Source: Candidatus Stackebrandtia excrementipullorum
GTDB taxonomy: Bacteria > Actinomycetota > Actinomycetes > Mycobacteriales > Micromonosporaceae
Direction of reading: 5' to 3'
Length of the DNA: 35,349 nt
Assembly (NCBI GenBank): GCA_019113825.1
Contig: DXGR01000079.1
Coordinates: 1 to 35,349, forward strand
Below the pieces are notes generated by a model. The model was not told the DNA's origin, searched no databases, and was given only the letters and a program-made list of their open reading frames with translations. Each line of letters begins with the position of its first letter. Position 1 is the stretch's first letter. Of this stretch, positions 8,493-16,628 are shown piece after piece. The position numbers were made by a program, and so were the translations under genes.

Positions 8493-8787
8493 ATTAGAAG
8501 GCGCCTGTGCAACCCGCTGTTCTGCCGCGGGGTGTTCAGGAAGCGCCCCGCGGCGTTGCCGACGGCTCTGCACACGACACCGGCTCCTGCCACACCGATG
8601 TGCACGGCCGTCTCGCACCGTGCGACGCATCCACTCGAAACAACCGATCACATGAACGGAGCCCGAAGACAACCTCTTCAGTACTGTCGAACCGGTGAAG
8701 CGGGTCGGTGGCATCGACAATGCCATGACTTCGATCCAATGGCTAGCCTGGTTCTGCCCAACCCCGCGTTGATGGAGCCACCTTGCG
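8493..8787. promoter_or_regulatory. Divergent eccC/eccD intergenic region
   Basis: This is 295 bp with no convincing gene. It must carry promoters for both directions. A TAGCCT (8744-8749) on the plus strand could be a -10 for eccD, and a TCTAAT abuts the eccC start on the minus strand. Neither has a strong -35. A GC-rich stretch at about 8520-8560 has partial dyads but no clean hairpin. Confidence 0.35.
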
Positions 8788-10188
8788 ATGACCTTCGTAG
8801 CCAACCCCCTATGCCGTGTCACCGTCGTATCGCCGCACACGCGGATGGATGTGGCGCTACCGGCACACATTCCGCTCGCGGAACTACAGGCGGACCTCCT
8901 GGCGCACGCCGCCGCTTCCCCCGACGGTGAAGAATTCGTGAACGAAGGAGTCGAAGCCGGCGGCTGGACTCTCGCCAGATTGGGCGAGGCGCCTCTCGAC
9001 CCCGACCTCTCGTGCGCACAGCTGGGCATCGCCGACGGTGAGGAGCTGTACTTTCGAGCGACACCCGAAACCGCTCCGGCCACCATCTTCGACGATGTCG
9101 TCGACGCCGTGGCCACCGCCGCCGAAGACCGTGCAGGCGGTTGGCGGGCACGCGACACTCGAATCGCCGGGCTGACGCTGGCAACACTGGCCACCGTCGG
9201 CGCCGTCGCCACCGCACTCGGAGCCCCCTCCGCGGGAACCGCCGCACTGCTCCTTATCGGAGGACTCCTGGGTGTGGGAGCGGCATGGGCCCTCGACCGC
9301 GCATTCAACCTGCCGGGACCGGCCGTGCTCATGGGCGCGCTCGGCATCCTGACGGGGACGGCCGGGGCGGCCATGGTCGCCGCCGGTGATCGATTCGTCA
9401 CCGAATACGGTGCGCCCCAGTGGCTTGCGGCCGGGTGCGGAGCCGTCGTCTACGCCGCAGTGGCCATGCTCGCGGTCAACCGTCCCGTACCGCAGTTTCA
9501 CAGCGCGCTGGTGAGCTCCATCGGACTAGTCGTCGGTTCCGGGCTGTGTACGTGGTTCAACGTGGATGTGGCAGCTGCGGCGTCGGCGGTGGCCGGACTC
9601 ACCCTCGCGGTCATTCCGGCGCTACCCATGATTTCCTACCGCATCGCGAAACTACCGCTCCCCGACGTTCCCACCTCACCGGAGGAACTGCGCGGTGACA
9701 TCGAGTTCGCCGACGGACAGGGCGACCGCCTTCTGACACGCAGCGACCACGCCGACGATTACCTGGCCGGAGCGCTCACCGGGTGCGCAGCGATCATCGG
9801 GGCCGCCACAATGCTGCTCGGTGTCACCGACACCGTCCCGGCCGTGATCCTCGCGGGCATTTTCGCGGCGCTGATGCTGTTGAAATCACGAAACTTCCAC
9901 ACCATCCGGCTGCGTGTACCGATGTTGGCGGCCGGCTTCGCCGGGCCCGCTGCGATCGCGGGGGCGGGCGTTGCCGCTCTGGCCCCGGAGTACCGGCTAC
10001 CGCTGGTGGCGGGCGGTCTGGCGCTTCTGGCGTTGATCCTCATCGTCCACGCGCTGGCCGCCGCGGGACGAAAACTGTCGCCGTTGTGGGGCCGAACCGG
10101 CGACATCTTCCACATTCTGTTGGCGGTCGCCGTGATCCCCATGACGCTGTGGGTCTGGGGCCTCTACTGGTGGGTGCGCACCATCTGA
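8788..10188 (+). CDS. eccD: EccD, integral membrane channel component of the ESX system
   Basis: A 466-residue protein with an N-terminal ubiquitin-like (YukD-type) domain at about residues 8-85, a short charged linker, and then about eleven hydrophobic helices from residue 125 to the end. This is the layout of EccD, which forms the dimeric membrane barrel of the ESX core complex. It starts at ATG 8788 with a GGAG 11 bases upstream. It is transcribed away from eccC and ends at a strong bidirectional hairpin shared with the opposing PPE-like gene. Confidence 0.93.
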   Translation: MTFVANPLCRVTVVSPHTRMDVALPAHIPLAELQADLLAHAAASPDGEEFVNEGVEAGGWTLARLGEAPLDPDLSCAQLGIADGEELYFRATPETAPATIFDDVVDAVATAAEDRAGGWRARDTRIAGLTLATLATVGAVATALGAPSAGTAALLLIGGLLGVGAAWALDRAFNLPGPAVLMGALGILTGTAGAAMVAAGDRFVTEYGAPQWLAAGCGAVVYAAVAMLAVNRPVPQFHSALVSSIGLVVGSGLCTWFNVDVAAAASAVAGLTLAVIPALPMISYRIAKLPLPDVPTSPEELRGDIEFADGQGDRLLTRSDHADDYLAGALTGCAAIIGAATMLLGVTDTVPAVILAGIFAALMLLKSRNFHTIRLRVPMLAAGFAGPAAIAGAGVAALAPEYRLPLVAGGLALLALILIVHALAAAGRKLSPLWGRTGDIFHILLAVAVIPMTLWVWGLYWWVRTI

Positions 10189-10197
10189 TGTCGACGA

Positions 10198-10240
10198 CAC
10201 TCCTCGGGCGCGAACCGATACGGTTCGCGCCCGAGGAGTG
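10198..10240. terminator. Bidirectional hairpin terminator between eccD and the Gly-rich ESX gene
   Basis: A 20-bp perfect inverted repeat (10198-10217 with 10221-10240) has only the loop ATA between its arms. It begins 10 bases after the eccD stop and lies 31 bp beyond the end of the opposing minus-strand gene. There is no long T-tract, as is common in actinobacteria. Confidence 0.85.
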
Positions 10241-10270
10241 CACGCCGTTCAACAGCGGGGTTGCAGGTTC

Positions 10271-11362
10271 TCAGACGGAACCCCTGATGATCGGCGGAGC
10301 GGCGTTGTCGGAGCTGAACGGGCTCTCGTCCTCGGCCAACCACGTGTGGGCACCGCCGTCACCGTCGCCGCCCATGCCTCGTCCCATACCCATTCCCATG
10401 GGCATCATGCCCATGCCACCGGCGCGGCCGCCGGTGGTGTTCGTGTTGGAGGACGACGAAGAGTTGTTGCCGTTCTGGCCGCCGGCCATTGCAGCGGCTC
10501 CCATACCGGCACCGGCCGGGCCCATACCGGACGACGCCGCCGCGCCCATGCCACTGTGACCGGCTCCGGCACCGACCGCGCCACCGCCCATGCCACCGCC
10601 GAAAGAACCTCCGGCTCCCATACCGCCACCGACGGCGGCGCCACCCGGTCCGGCCGCAGCCAGGCCGCCACCGGGTTGGTGCGGATCGTATTCACCGCCC
10701 GAGCCGCCGAACTCGCCGCCCGAGCCGCCGAACTGGCCACCCGAGCCCAGGGCGTTCAGGACGCTACCGGCAGCACGCCCCCAACCGGCCATCTCCTCGG
10801 GGCTGGGCATCGCAGGAGGTCGGAATCCGGGCGCCTGCCCGTCCCCCTCCTCGGGGTTCGCGCCGTCGTCGGCCCCCTGCTCACCGTTCAACTGAGCAGC
10901 GGCCTCCATGTCGTACTGGGTGGCGCGCGCCACCGTCTCGGCGATCTGAAGCGTCAACTGCGCCGCGACGTGTTGCATGTGCAGTGCGACGGGAATCGGC
11001 GTGCCCGGCGGTATCTGCGGTATCACCAGGCCACGGTCGTCCACGATGCCCGGGATCGCGGTCGCCTGCGCCATCGTGGCGGCAAGGTTCGCTCGTTCGA
11101 CCTCCAACGCCTGGCCCAGGTTCGTGAGTATCCCGGCCGCCCGTCCAAAGGCCTCACCCGTGCCGTCAACGGGAAGGCTGTCGGCGGTCAAGGCGGCCGC
11201 GGCCGCCTCCGAGTCCACGCCCTCCCACGCTCCGTTGAGGTTGGCGGCCTGAGAACGTACGGTGGCGGCGGCGTTGACCAACCCGTCCTTGCACACCGTG
11301 GCGCCTTCGGCGGCTTCAAAGAGGAGACCGGTGTTCATGTCTCGCAAATCGGCGAACAGCAT
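10271..11362 (-). CDS. PPE/EspB-like Gly-rich ESX substrate candidate
   Basis: A 363-residue protein whose first 170 residues are helical and carry a WXG-like turn (Trp46-Glu47-Gly48). About 190 residues rich in Gly, Ala, Ser and Met follow, including repeats of GGSGGEF and GMG-type units. The C-terminus has the block WLAEDESPFSSD followed by a PPII stretch, a tail I recognise from Gly-rich ESX-linked proteins of actinomycetes. There is no signal peptide, as expected for ESX export. It starts at ATG 11362 with AAGGG 8 bases upstream. It follows the small ESX protein by 11 bp and is therefore likely co-transcribed and possibly co-exported, comparable to PE/PPE or EspC/EspB pairs. The exact family is not certain. 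Confidence 0.75.
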   Translation of the reverse strand: MLFADLRDMNTGLLFEAAEGATVCKDGLVNAAATVRSQAANLNGAWEGVDSEAAAAALTADSLPVDGTGEAFGRAAGILTNLGQALEVERANLAATMAQATAIPGIVDDRGLVIPQIPPGTPIPVALHMQHVAAQLTLQIAETVARATQYDMEAAAQLNGEQGADDGANPEEGDGQAPGFRPPAMPSPEEMAGWGRAAGSVLNALGSGGQFGGSGGEFGGSGGEYDPHQPGGGLAAAGPGGAAVGGGMGAGGSFGGGMGGGAVGAGAGHSGMGAAASSGMGPAGAGMGAAAMAGGQNGNNSSSSSNTNTTGGRAGGMGMMPMGMGMGRGMGGDGDGGAHTWLAEDESPFSSDNAAPPIIRGSV

Positions 11363-11373
11363 GTTTTGATCCC

Positions 11374-11670
11374 TTAGTTAATGGCCTTATCGAACGGGCG
11401 CGCGGTTTCTCCGTCATTGGCAAGATGGTCGTGGTCGGAACGGACCACGGACGTACCGGCGGTCCTGATGCGCTCCTGAGGTCCGGTGACATTGCTCGCC
11501 ATTCGGTCACGGAACTGGGCGAAAGCGCCGGACGTGGCCAGGCCGGGAATGTTGACACCCAGGGCACGGGCGTTGGTAACGGTCTCCGCGATGGCGTCAC
11601 CGGTCGTGGTGATGTCGTTGCCCCGACCCGCCACCTCGTCGGGCATCACGTATGAATGGCTGTTCGGCAT
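11374..11670 (-). CDS. Small EspC-like ESX protein (paralogue of the gene at 14796)
   Basis: 98 residues from ATG 11670, chosen because GGAGGAG lies 5 bases upstream; a longer frame from 11703 lacks such a site. The protein is helical and soluble, with no signal peptide. Residues about 10-30 (DEVAGRGNDITTTGDAI) and the GLATSGAF segment align by eye with the 95-residue product at 14796-15083, as does the HLAND motif near the C-terminus. This is the size and style of ESX small secreted partners (EspC/PE-like). It lies between eccE (29 bp upstream) and the Gly-rich protein gene (11 bp downstream) on the same strand, so it is most likely in an eccE-small-PPE-like operon. Confidence 0.75.
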   Translation of the reverse strand: MPNSHSYVMPDEVAGRGNDITTTGDAIAETVTNARALGVNIPGLATSGAFAQFRDRMASNVTGPQERIRTAGTSVVRSDHDHLANDGETARPFDKAIN

Positions 11671-11699
11671 GTGAACTCCTCCAATATCAGGGGTGCGGA

Positions 11700-12887
11700 T
11701 CAAGTTCGAATTCGGCTTCCCCCACCGGTGGGGGCCGACGCGTACGTTGCCGACGCCTGCTCTCCGTCAAAGCGCCAGAGTTTGACGCCGCATTCGGCTG
11801 CCGCCCGGACTAGTTCGTCCGGCGCCGCCTTGTTGATCTCGGCGTCGTAGGCGACGCGCAGCAACGAGTGCAGACGCACTCCCTTTCGGGCCGAGACCGG
11901 TCCGATGGGGCGAAGCACCACCGAAATCGTCGAAAACGACGTCGACAACACGGCCATGGACATCCAGAGGCGCCGTAGATTGTCGATATCGGCGATGCGG
12001 CCCTCCACACCGAACACGACGTGCGACAGCGCGCCCAGTTTCCATGACTTCTTCTCCTCGAACGCCCGCTGATGCAAGGCCGCCGATATCGTCTCGCCGG
12101 AGACCGAATGAGTCAAGGCCACGCGAAGACTGTCCGCATTGAGGGGCAGGTACGGGACCCCGGCGTCGGCAAGTCGCCTGGCGAGCCGTCTGGTGAGAGC
12201 GACGAGAGCACGACGGGCGCCTTCAGCACCGCCACCGCGTTCGGCCGCCGCCACCGCGGCGTCGCGTCCGTCGAGCCGCAACGCCAGCCACGTCAAGTGG
12301 TGGGAGACGACCGCGTCGTCACCGAGCAGCTCCGCATAGGACCGCGCGCACGACGTGTCGGAGGCGATCTCGGCGCTGGGTGACGGAACCATGTGGCCCA
12401 CGATCTGAACGGTGTAGGTGGAACGATCGGCGCCCAACAGCACGTCGGAGAGCGTACGGAGGGTGGCCGGGTCTATCCCCAATGGCGAGGTGGGGTCCGG
12501 GTACCGCAGCGCCAGCACGGTAAACCAGCCGGTGCCGTCGAAGGCGACCCCGTAGTCGGTGTTGCGTTCGGTGACGTCGCACAGCCGCAACCCGGGGGCC
12601 AGTCCGGTCATCGCGTCGTCGGAGGTGTCCACCTCGACGGGGCCCTCACGGAACCGGCGCATCCGTAGATACCGGACAAGACGGCGCCCAAAGCCGCGCA
12701 CATGGATCGCCAGCACCGCGATGATCATGACCACACAGGTTGCGGTGACGATCTGAGGCGTCGGTGACGGCAGGTACCAGGACAGCAACGCGGCCGCCGC
12801 CAGGGCTTCACACAGGACCAACCGTGACAACGCGATCGGACCGATACCCGGGCGGTCACGATGGACGGGAAGGTTCGCAGCAGCCAT
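11700..12887 (-). CDS. eccE: EccE, membrane component of the ESX system
   Basis: A 395-residue protein with two transmembrane helices at about residues 20-38 and 42-63, followed by a basic RLVRYLRMRR stretch and a large soluble domain of about 320 residues. Gene position and layout match EccE, which sits at the periphery of the ESX core complex. It starts at ATG 12887 with a GGAGG 5 bases upstream. It is the first gene of a minus-strand unit with the small ESX protein and the Gly-rich protein, and diverges from eccB. EccE sequences diverge strongly between lineages, so the call rests partly on context. Confidence 0.85.
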   Translation of the reverse strand: MAAANLPVHRDRPGIGPIALSRLVLCEALAAAALLSWYLPSPTPQIVTATCVVMIIAVLAIHVRGFGRRLVRYLRMRRFREGPVEVDTSDDAMTGLAPGLRLCDVTERNTDYGVAFDGTGWFTVLALRYPDPTSPLGIDPATLRTLSDVLLGADRSTYTVQIVGHMVPSPSAEIASDTSCARSYAELLGDDAVVSHHLTWLALRLDGRDAAVAAAERGGGAEGARRALVALTRRLARRLADAGVPYLPLNADSLRVALTHSVSGETISAALHQRAFEEKKSWKLGALSHVVFGVEGRIADIDNLRRLWMSMAVLSTSFSTISVVLRPIGPVSARKGVRLHSLLRVAYDAEINKAAPDELVRAAAECGVKLWRFDGEQASATYASAPTGGGSRIRT

Positions 12888-13117
12888 CCTGCCTCCACAG
12901 CCGTAACCCCATCGCCGAACCCGTCGGGGATTTCGAAGATGCTAAATGCGTAGAAGTAGGCTCACGATATCAGCTTGTCCAGGATGAACGTATACCTCGG
13001 ACGGCATATCACTTCGGTCACCGGCGCCGTCACCCTACGGTCCCCGATCGGCGCTACAGTGCGTCTGCAGGCCGACATCCACCCCCGCCGGACGCATCGA
13101 AAGCGAGGCAATGCCCG
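12888..13117. promoter_or_regulatory. Divergent eccE/eccB intergenic region
   Basis: 230 bp without a gene. On the plus strand TACAGT (13055-13060) is a plausible -10 for eccB, giving a leader of about 50 bases, but no -35 fits at 17 bp. I found no strong palindrome. Confidence 0.35.
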
Positions 13118-14473
13118 ATGCGAACAAAGCGTGAACAATTTCAGGCATACCACTTCGTCATACAACGCATTGTCGCGGCGATGACGACGAGCCACCCCGA
13201 TTCGCTGGAACGCCCCATGCGTCGCACCACGCTGTCGGTTCTGGGCGGGTCCGCGTTGGCGGTACTCATCTTCGTCGGGTTCTGGGTCGTCGGCCTGATC
13301 TTCCCCGCCGGCAACCAGAACTGGAAGGAGGAGGGTTCCATCCTGGTCGACGGCGACAGCGGCGCCGTCTACGTCTATCTGGACTCCACGCTTTTCCCCG
13401 TCACCAACCTCGCATCGGCCAAACTGCTTTTCAGCAGCGGCAACACGACCGTCCACGACGTGACCGCAGCAGATCTGGAGGGTGAACCACGCGGATGGCG
13501 CATCGGCATACCCGACGGCCCGGCCTCGCTACCCGAACCCGACGCACTCGTCGGCCTTCCGTGGCAGGTTTGCACCGCACCGGAATCCGACAACCCGATG
13601 AGGCAGTCGAGTCACATCCTTCTCGACGCTCCCGCCACCGGTGAACAACTCGAGGACAACGGTCTTCTGGTCCGAGACGAGGAGGCCGACAAGTTCCTGA
13701 TCTGGAACGACCTCAAGTTCCCCGTCGCCGATGACACCACCCTGTTGGCCATGGGTTTCGACCCGGATGCGGCCACCGCGGTCGACTCCATCTTCATCGA
13801 CGCGGTCGCACTCGGCCCACAACTGCGCGCCCCCGAGATCGAGGACGACGGTGAGGACGCCGATGTCCTGAACCAACACGATGCCGCATACGGCGACCTG
13901 TTCTCGTCGGGCGGGCAAGTGTACGTCCTCACGGTGGACGGTCTGGCTCCCATCGGACCGACGACACAGGTTCTTCTGGGGGACGGCGAACTCGGTTCGG
14001 CCACATCGGTGAGCGCATCGGTGGTCAGCGACGTCGGCACCACGTCCATCGAACCCGAAGGGTTCCCTCAGGCCGTTCCTTCGCAGTCGATCACCCCCGA
14101 CGGCTCAGCCGTGTGCGCGGTCTTCAACAGCGATGCCGTCACGGTCACCGTGTACCCGACGCCTCCCGACGAAATCACCGCGCCCACCGCCTTCTCTCCT
14201 CCATCCGGACAGGACGTCACCGACACCGCCGAACACGTGTCGGTTCCCGGCGGCAGTGGGGCTCTCGTCATGTCACAGGCCACGCCCGGGGCCGCGGACG
14301 GGACCGTCTACCTCATCAGCGACCTCGGAGTGAAGCACGCGTTGGCCGGCGACGCCCTCAAACTGCTCGGTTACGGCAACGTGAAGCCGGTCCCCGTTCC
14401 GGCCGGATTTGTGGCGCTCGTACCGACGGGCCCGGCTCTCGACCCGGACAAGGCGCGGGCTCAGATGCCGTAG
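13118..14473 (+). CDS. eccB: EccB, ESX core complex protein
   Basis: A 451-residue protein starting at ATG 13118 (GAGG 9 bases upstream), with the typical EccB N-terminus: a short cytosolic helix (KREQFQAYHF), a conserved RRTTLS segment, one transmembrane helix at about 40-63, and a long extracytoplasmic domain with repeated beta-type units. A Cys near residue 155 (WQVC) and another in the second half (AVCAVF) could form the disulfide common in EccB. EccB anchors the periplasmic side of the ESX complex and interacts with MycP. It is transcribed away from eccE and towards the small ESX-like gene, with a 322-bp gap between them. Confidence 0.92.
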   Translation: MRTKREQFQAYHFVIQRIVAAMTTSHPDSLERPMRRTTLSVLGGSALAVLIFVGFWVVGLIFPAGNQNWKEEGSILVDGDSGAVYVYLDSTLFPVTNLASAKLLFSSGNTTVHDVTAADLEGEPRGWRIGIPDGPASLPEPDALVGLPWQVCTAPESDNPMRQSSHILLDAPATGEQLEDNGLLVRDEEADKFLIWNDLKFPVADDTTLLAMGFDPDAATAVDSIFIDAVALGPQLRAPEIEDDGEDADVLNQHDAAYGDLFSSGGQVYVLTVDGLAPIGPTTQVLLGDGELGSATSVSASVVSDVGTTSIEPEGFPQAVPSQSITPDGSAVCAVFNSDAVTVTVYPTPPDEITAPTAFSPPSGQDVTDTAEHVSVPGGSGALVMSQATPGAADGTVYLISDLGVKHALAGDALKLLGYGNVKPVPVPAGFVALVPTGPALDPDKARAQMP

Positions 14474-14795
14474 AAGATCGTCGTTTCGCCGTGCGGCCCC
14501 CAAGGCTTCGTCGGGCGCATATGTCGTTTCGTGCTCGGAGAGTCGGCAGGCTCCGTGAGAGACTCTGGCGCACAACGCCGACGATCACTATCCTTTTGAT
14601 CGACAACCCGTCAACCCGCTCCAACCGAAGCCGTCTGCTGTTCCGTAGTGTGGTGTTCAGAACACGTCTCACGGTCTTGTCGAAGGACCTGCATACGTTC
14701 TTCGGCGCACGAGGCACCAGTCTGAACGGCCGCACCTCACACCGGGCTCACAGACCGCTTCTCCAGCGGATCCTCGACCAAGGACGGTCAACGCC
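14474..14795. promoter_or_regulatory. Intergenic region upstream of second small ESX gene, with a 13-bp inverted repeat
   Basis: The region has no coding frame I can support. At 14653-14665 it contains GTGTTC-A-GAACAC, a perfect 6-bp dyad around a single base, about 130 bp before ATG 14796. This could be an operator for the small ESX gene. I saw no clear terminator for eccB. Confidence 0.35.
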
Positions 14796-15083
14796 ATGAC
14801 GTTCGACATGCTTGCATCGCCCGGCGACATCGCGGCACGCGGCGACGAGGTCACCACATTGGGAGGCGACATATCCGCCCACGTGCAGGGTTCACGTGGA
14901 GAGATGAACCCGGCGACGCCCGGCCTCCGAACCCCCGGTGCGTTCAATGCCCTGGCCGACGCGTGGACCGATCACTGCAGCACCGTGGCCGACCAGATCA
15001 AGGACATCGGCGACGCGATCACCAACTCCGGATCGAACCATTCCGCCAACGATGCCGGTCAGGCAGGCGGCTTCGGCAACTAG
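14796..15083 (+). CDS. Small EspC-like ESX protein (paralogue of the gene at 11374)
   Basis: A 95-residue soluble helical protein. It shares with the product at 11374-11670 an N-terminal ARGDEVTTLGGDI-type helix, a GLRTPGAF turn and a C-terminal NHSAND motif, so the two probably arose by duplication. There is no signal peptide, consistent with ESX export. It starts at ATG 14796 with AAGGA about 12 bases upstream. Its transcription unit stands alone on the plus strand. The stop codon is followed directly by IS481-type sequence, so any gene that once followed it has been displaced or lost. Confidence 0.72.
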   Translation: MTFDMLASPGDIAARGDEVTTLGGDISAHVQGSRGEMNPATPGLRTPGAFNALADAWTDHCSTVADQIKDIGDAITNSGSNHSANDAGQAGGFGN

Positions 15084-15084
15084 G

Positions 15085-16078
15085 GGGTACTGATCGGGGA
15101 CGTTAATCAATTGTGAGAAGGGCGGACGGATACCGCACGCCGTGTGCGGGCGATGCTGGTTGTACCGGTGCAGCCGGTCGGGAAGTGCGTCTCGTCGTTC
15201 TTGCTCGCTGCTGTAGCAACGGGCATAAGCCCACCCGTCGACCACGGTCCGGTGAAAGCGTTCGACCTTGCCGTTGGTCTGCGGCCGGTACGGACCGGTT
15301 CGCTTCGGGGTAATGGACAGCACCTCGCAGGCGTCGCGCCACAGGTGCGACCGATACGCCGCCGTTGTCCGACAAGACCCGCTCGACGGTGACACCACGA
15401 TCGGCGAACCACTCCACAGCCCGGTACGGAACACCGACAGCGGTGCCGGCGGTCTCGTCGTCGTGAACTTCGGTGAACGCGACGCGCGAGTGGTCGTCGA
15501 CGGTGTGTGCACGAATGCGTAGCCGAGCTTCGGGCCGCCGTACTGGTTCCGCGGCTTACCAGGGGGTGGCCGCCCGGTTCTTCTCGCCTTGGCGGCGGCC
15601 GACGTAGCGCGGCCGCCACCGTCGGTGATGTTCCCGATCTTCTTGACGTCCACATGCACCAACGAGCCGGGATGGGGTTGCTCGTACCCACGGACGGGTT
15701 CACCGGTCGCCCTGTCCATGTGGGACATCTGGTTGAGGCGCGCGGTGGTGAGGATGCGGTGGACCGCGGACGGGGCGATGTTCAGTCGCGTCGCAATTTG
15801 AACCGACCCTTCCCGTAACCTCATTCGCAGACTCACGCATCGCTTGGTCACCGACTTCGGCGTCTTGTTCGGCAGCATTTCGGGCGTGACGATCGGTCCA
15901 GCACGGACTCCCCGACGAGGTAGCGGTCGCCCCGGCGCTTCACCGTCGGCCAGGAGGCCTGGAAGCGGGCCGCGATCTCACTGATCGAGTGGCCACCTTT
16001 CGACGACGAAGTCGAGCGACCTTCAGTCGATGGCGCGGTGTCAGGGCGGCGTTCTTGTGAGACATGTGGCTCCTTATG
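15085..16078 (-). mobile_element. Degenerate IS481-family insertion sequence
   Basis: About 1 kb matching the length of an IS481 element, containing a single broken transposase gene. It lies between the second small ESX gene and the OsmC gene's terminator. The exact ends are not defined: I could not find convincing terminal inverted repeats or a target duplication, so both limits are approximate. Confidence 0.65.
15107..16065 (-). pseudogene. IS481-type DDE transposase, frameshifted
   Basis: It begins at ATG 16065 behind an AAGGAG site with the family N-terminus MSHKNAALTPRHRLKVARL. The reading frame then changes at least four times: after KVARL, after DRSSRP, at FVHT (before VDDHSR) and at LSDNGG (before AYRSHLWRDAC). 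Pieces of the DDE core are all present but in different frames: first Asp in HVDVKKIGN, second Asp in LSDNGG, Glu in NGKVERFHR, then YNQHRPH near the end. An intact IS481 transposase would be about 320 residues in one frame. The copy is therefore inactive unless sequencing errors explain all the shifts. Confidence 0.85.
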
Positions 16079-16080
16079 CA

Positions 16081-16114
16081 TGTGGGGACGTCCTCGTTCG
16101 AGGACGTCCCCACA
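16081..16114. terminator. Hairpin terminator downstream of the OsmC gene
   Basis: A 16-bp perfect stem (16081-16096 with 16099-16114) with only TT between the arms; in RNA the loop would open to about 4 bases. It lies 23 bp past the OsmC stop codon and just outside the IS start. There is no T-tract. Confidence 0.75.
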
Positions 16115-16136
16115 GGAGTCGATCCGAGGGCGCCGA

Positions 16137-16628
16137 TCAGTTCTGACGATCGTTGTCCCCGACGGTGATGACGGGGTCGTGGTGGACAGGGAAGTTGACA
16201 GAGCGGGCGATGAAGCACACCTCGGGGACCTTGGCGTGCACCTGGCGTGCGACATCCGGGTCGCTGTCAGCGGTGATCGTGACGCGGGGCCGAAGGGTGA
16301 CCGACTCGAACCGTCCACCCCCGCTGGAGTCTTGAACCATGACGCCGTGGGCGTTGTCCTCGTAGGCGGTGACGACCACCCCGGCAGTGGCAGCCAGGTT
16401 GAGGTACCAGAGCATGTGGCACTGCGACAGAGCCGCGACCTGTAGCTGCTCGGGGTTCCATCGAGCCGGGTCGCCTCGGAACGTGGGATCGGCGCTTCCG
16501 AGGATCGTCGGGGTCGAGGCCGCTCTGACATCGTGTTCGCGCCCATAGGTGGTGTATCCGGACGTGCCGGTGCCGTGATTGCCGGTCCATACGACGTCGA
16601 CGTCGTACTCGTGGATCTTGCTGCTCAT
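16137..16628 (-). CDS. OsmC/Ohr-family peroxide-reducing protein
   Basis: A 163-residue cytosolic protein with the two reactive cysteines of the family: Cys70 in LSQCHMLWYL and Cys138 in EVCFIARSV. The hydrophobic central helix and the NPEQLQVAALSQC approach are typical of the OsmC branch. Members reduce organic hydroperoxides with dihydrolipoamide-type donors. It starts at ATG 16628, overlapping the stop of the GntR-family frame by ATGA, with AAGGAG 5 bases upstream, so the two were translated together. Regulator loss (see the GntR pseudogene) may have altered its expression. It ends before a strong hairpin. Confidence 0.9.
   Translation of the reverse strand: MSSKIHEYDVDVVWTGNHGTGTSGYTTYGREHDVRAASTPTILGSADPTFRGDPARWNPEQLQVAALSQCHMLWYLNLAATAGVVVTAYEDNAHGVMVQDSSGGGRFESVTLRPRVTITADSDPDVARQVHAKVPEVCFIARSVNFPVHHDPVITVGDNDRQN

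Noticed and set aside
8493-9401. Extension of the eccC frame 303 codons upstream
   Set aside because: It would overlap eccD on the other strand, and EccC proteins begin shortly before their two membrane helices.
10238-11377. 379-codon Thr/Gly/Arg-rich frame on the plus strand
   Set aside because: Antisense to the Gly-rich ESX gene. Low complexity arises from the repetitive Gly codons of the opposite strand.
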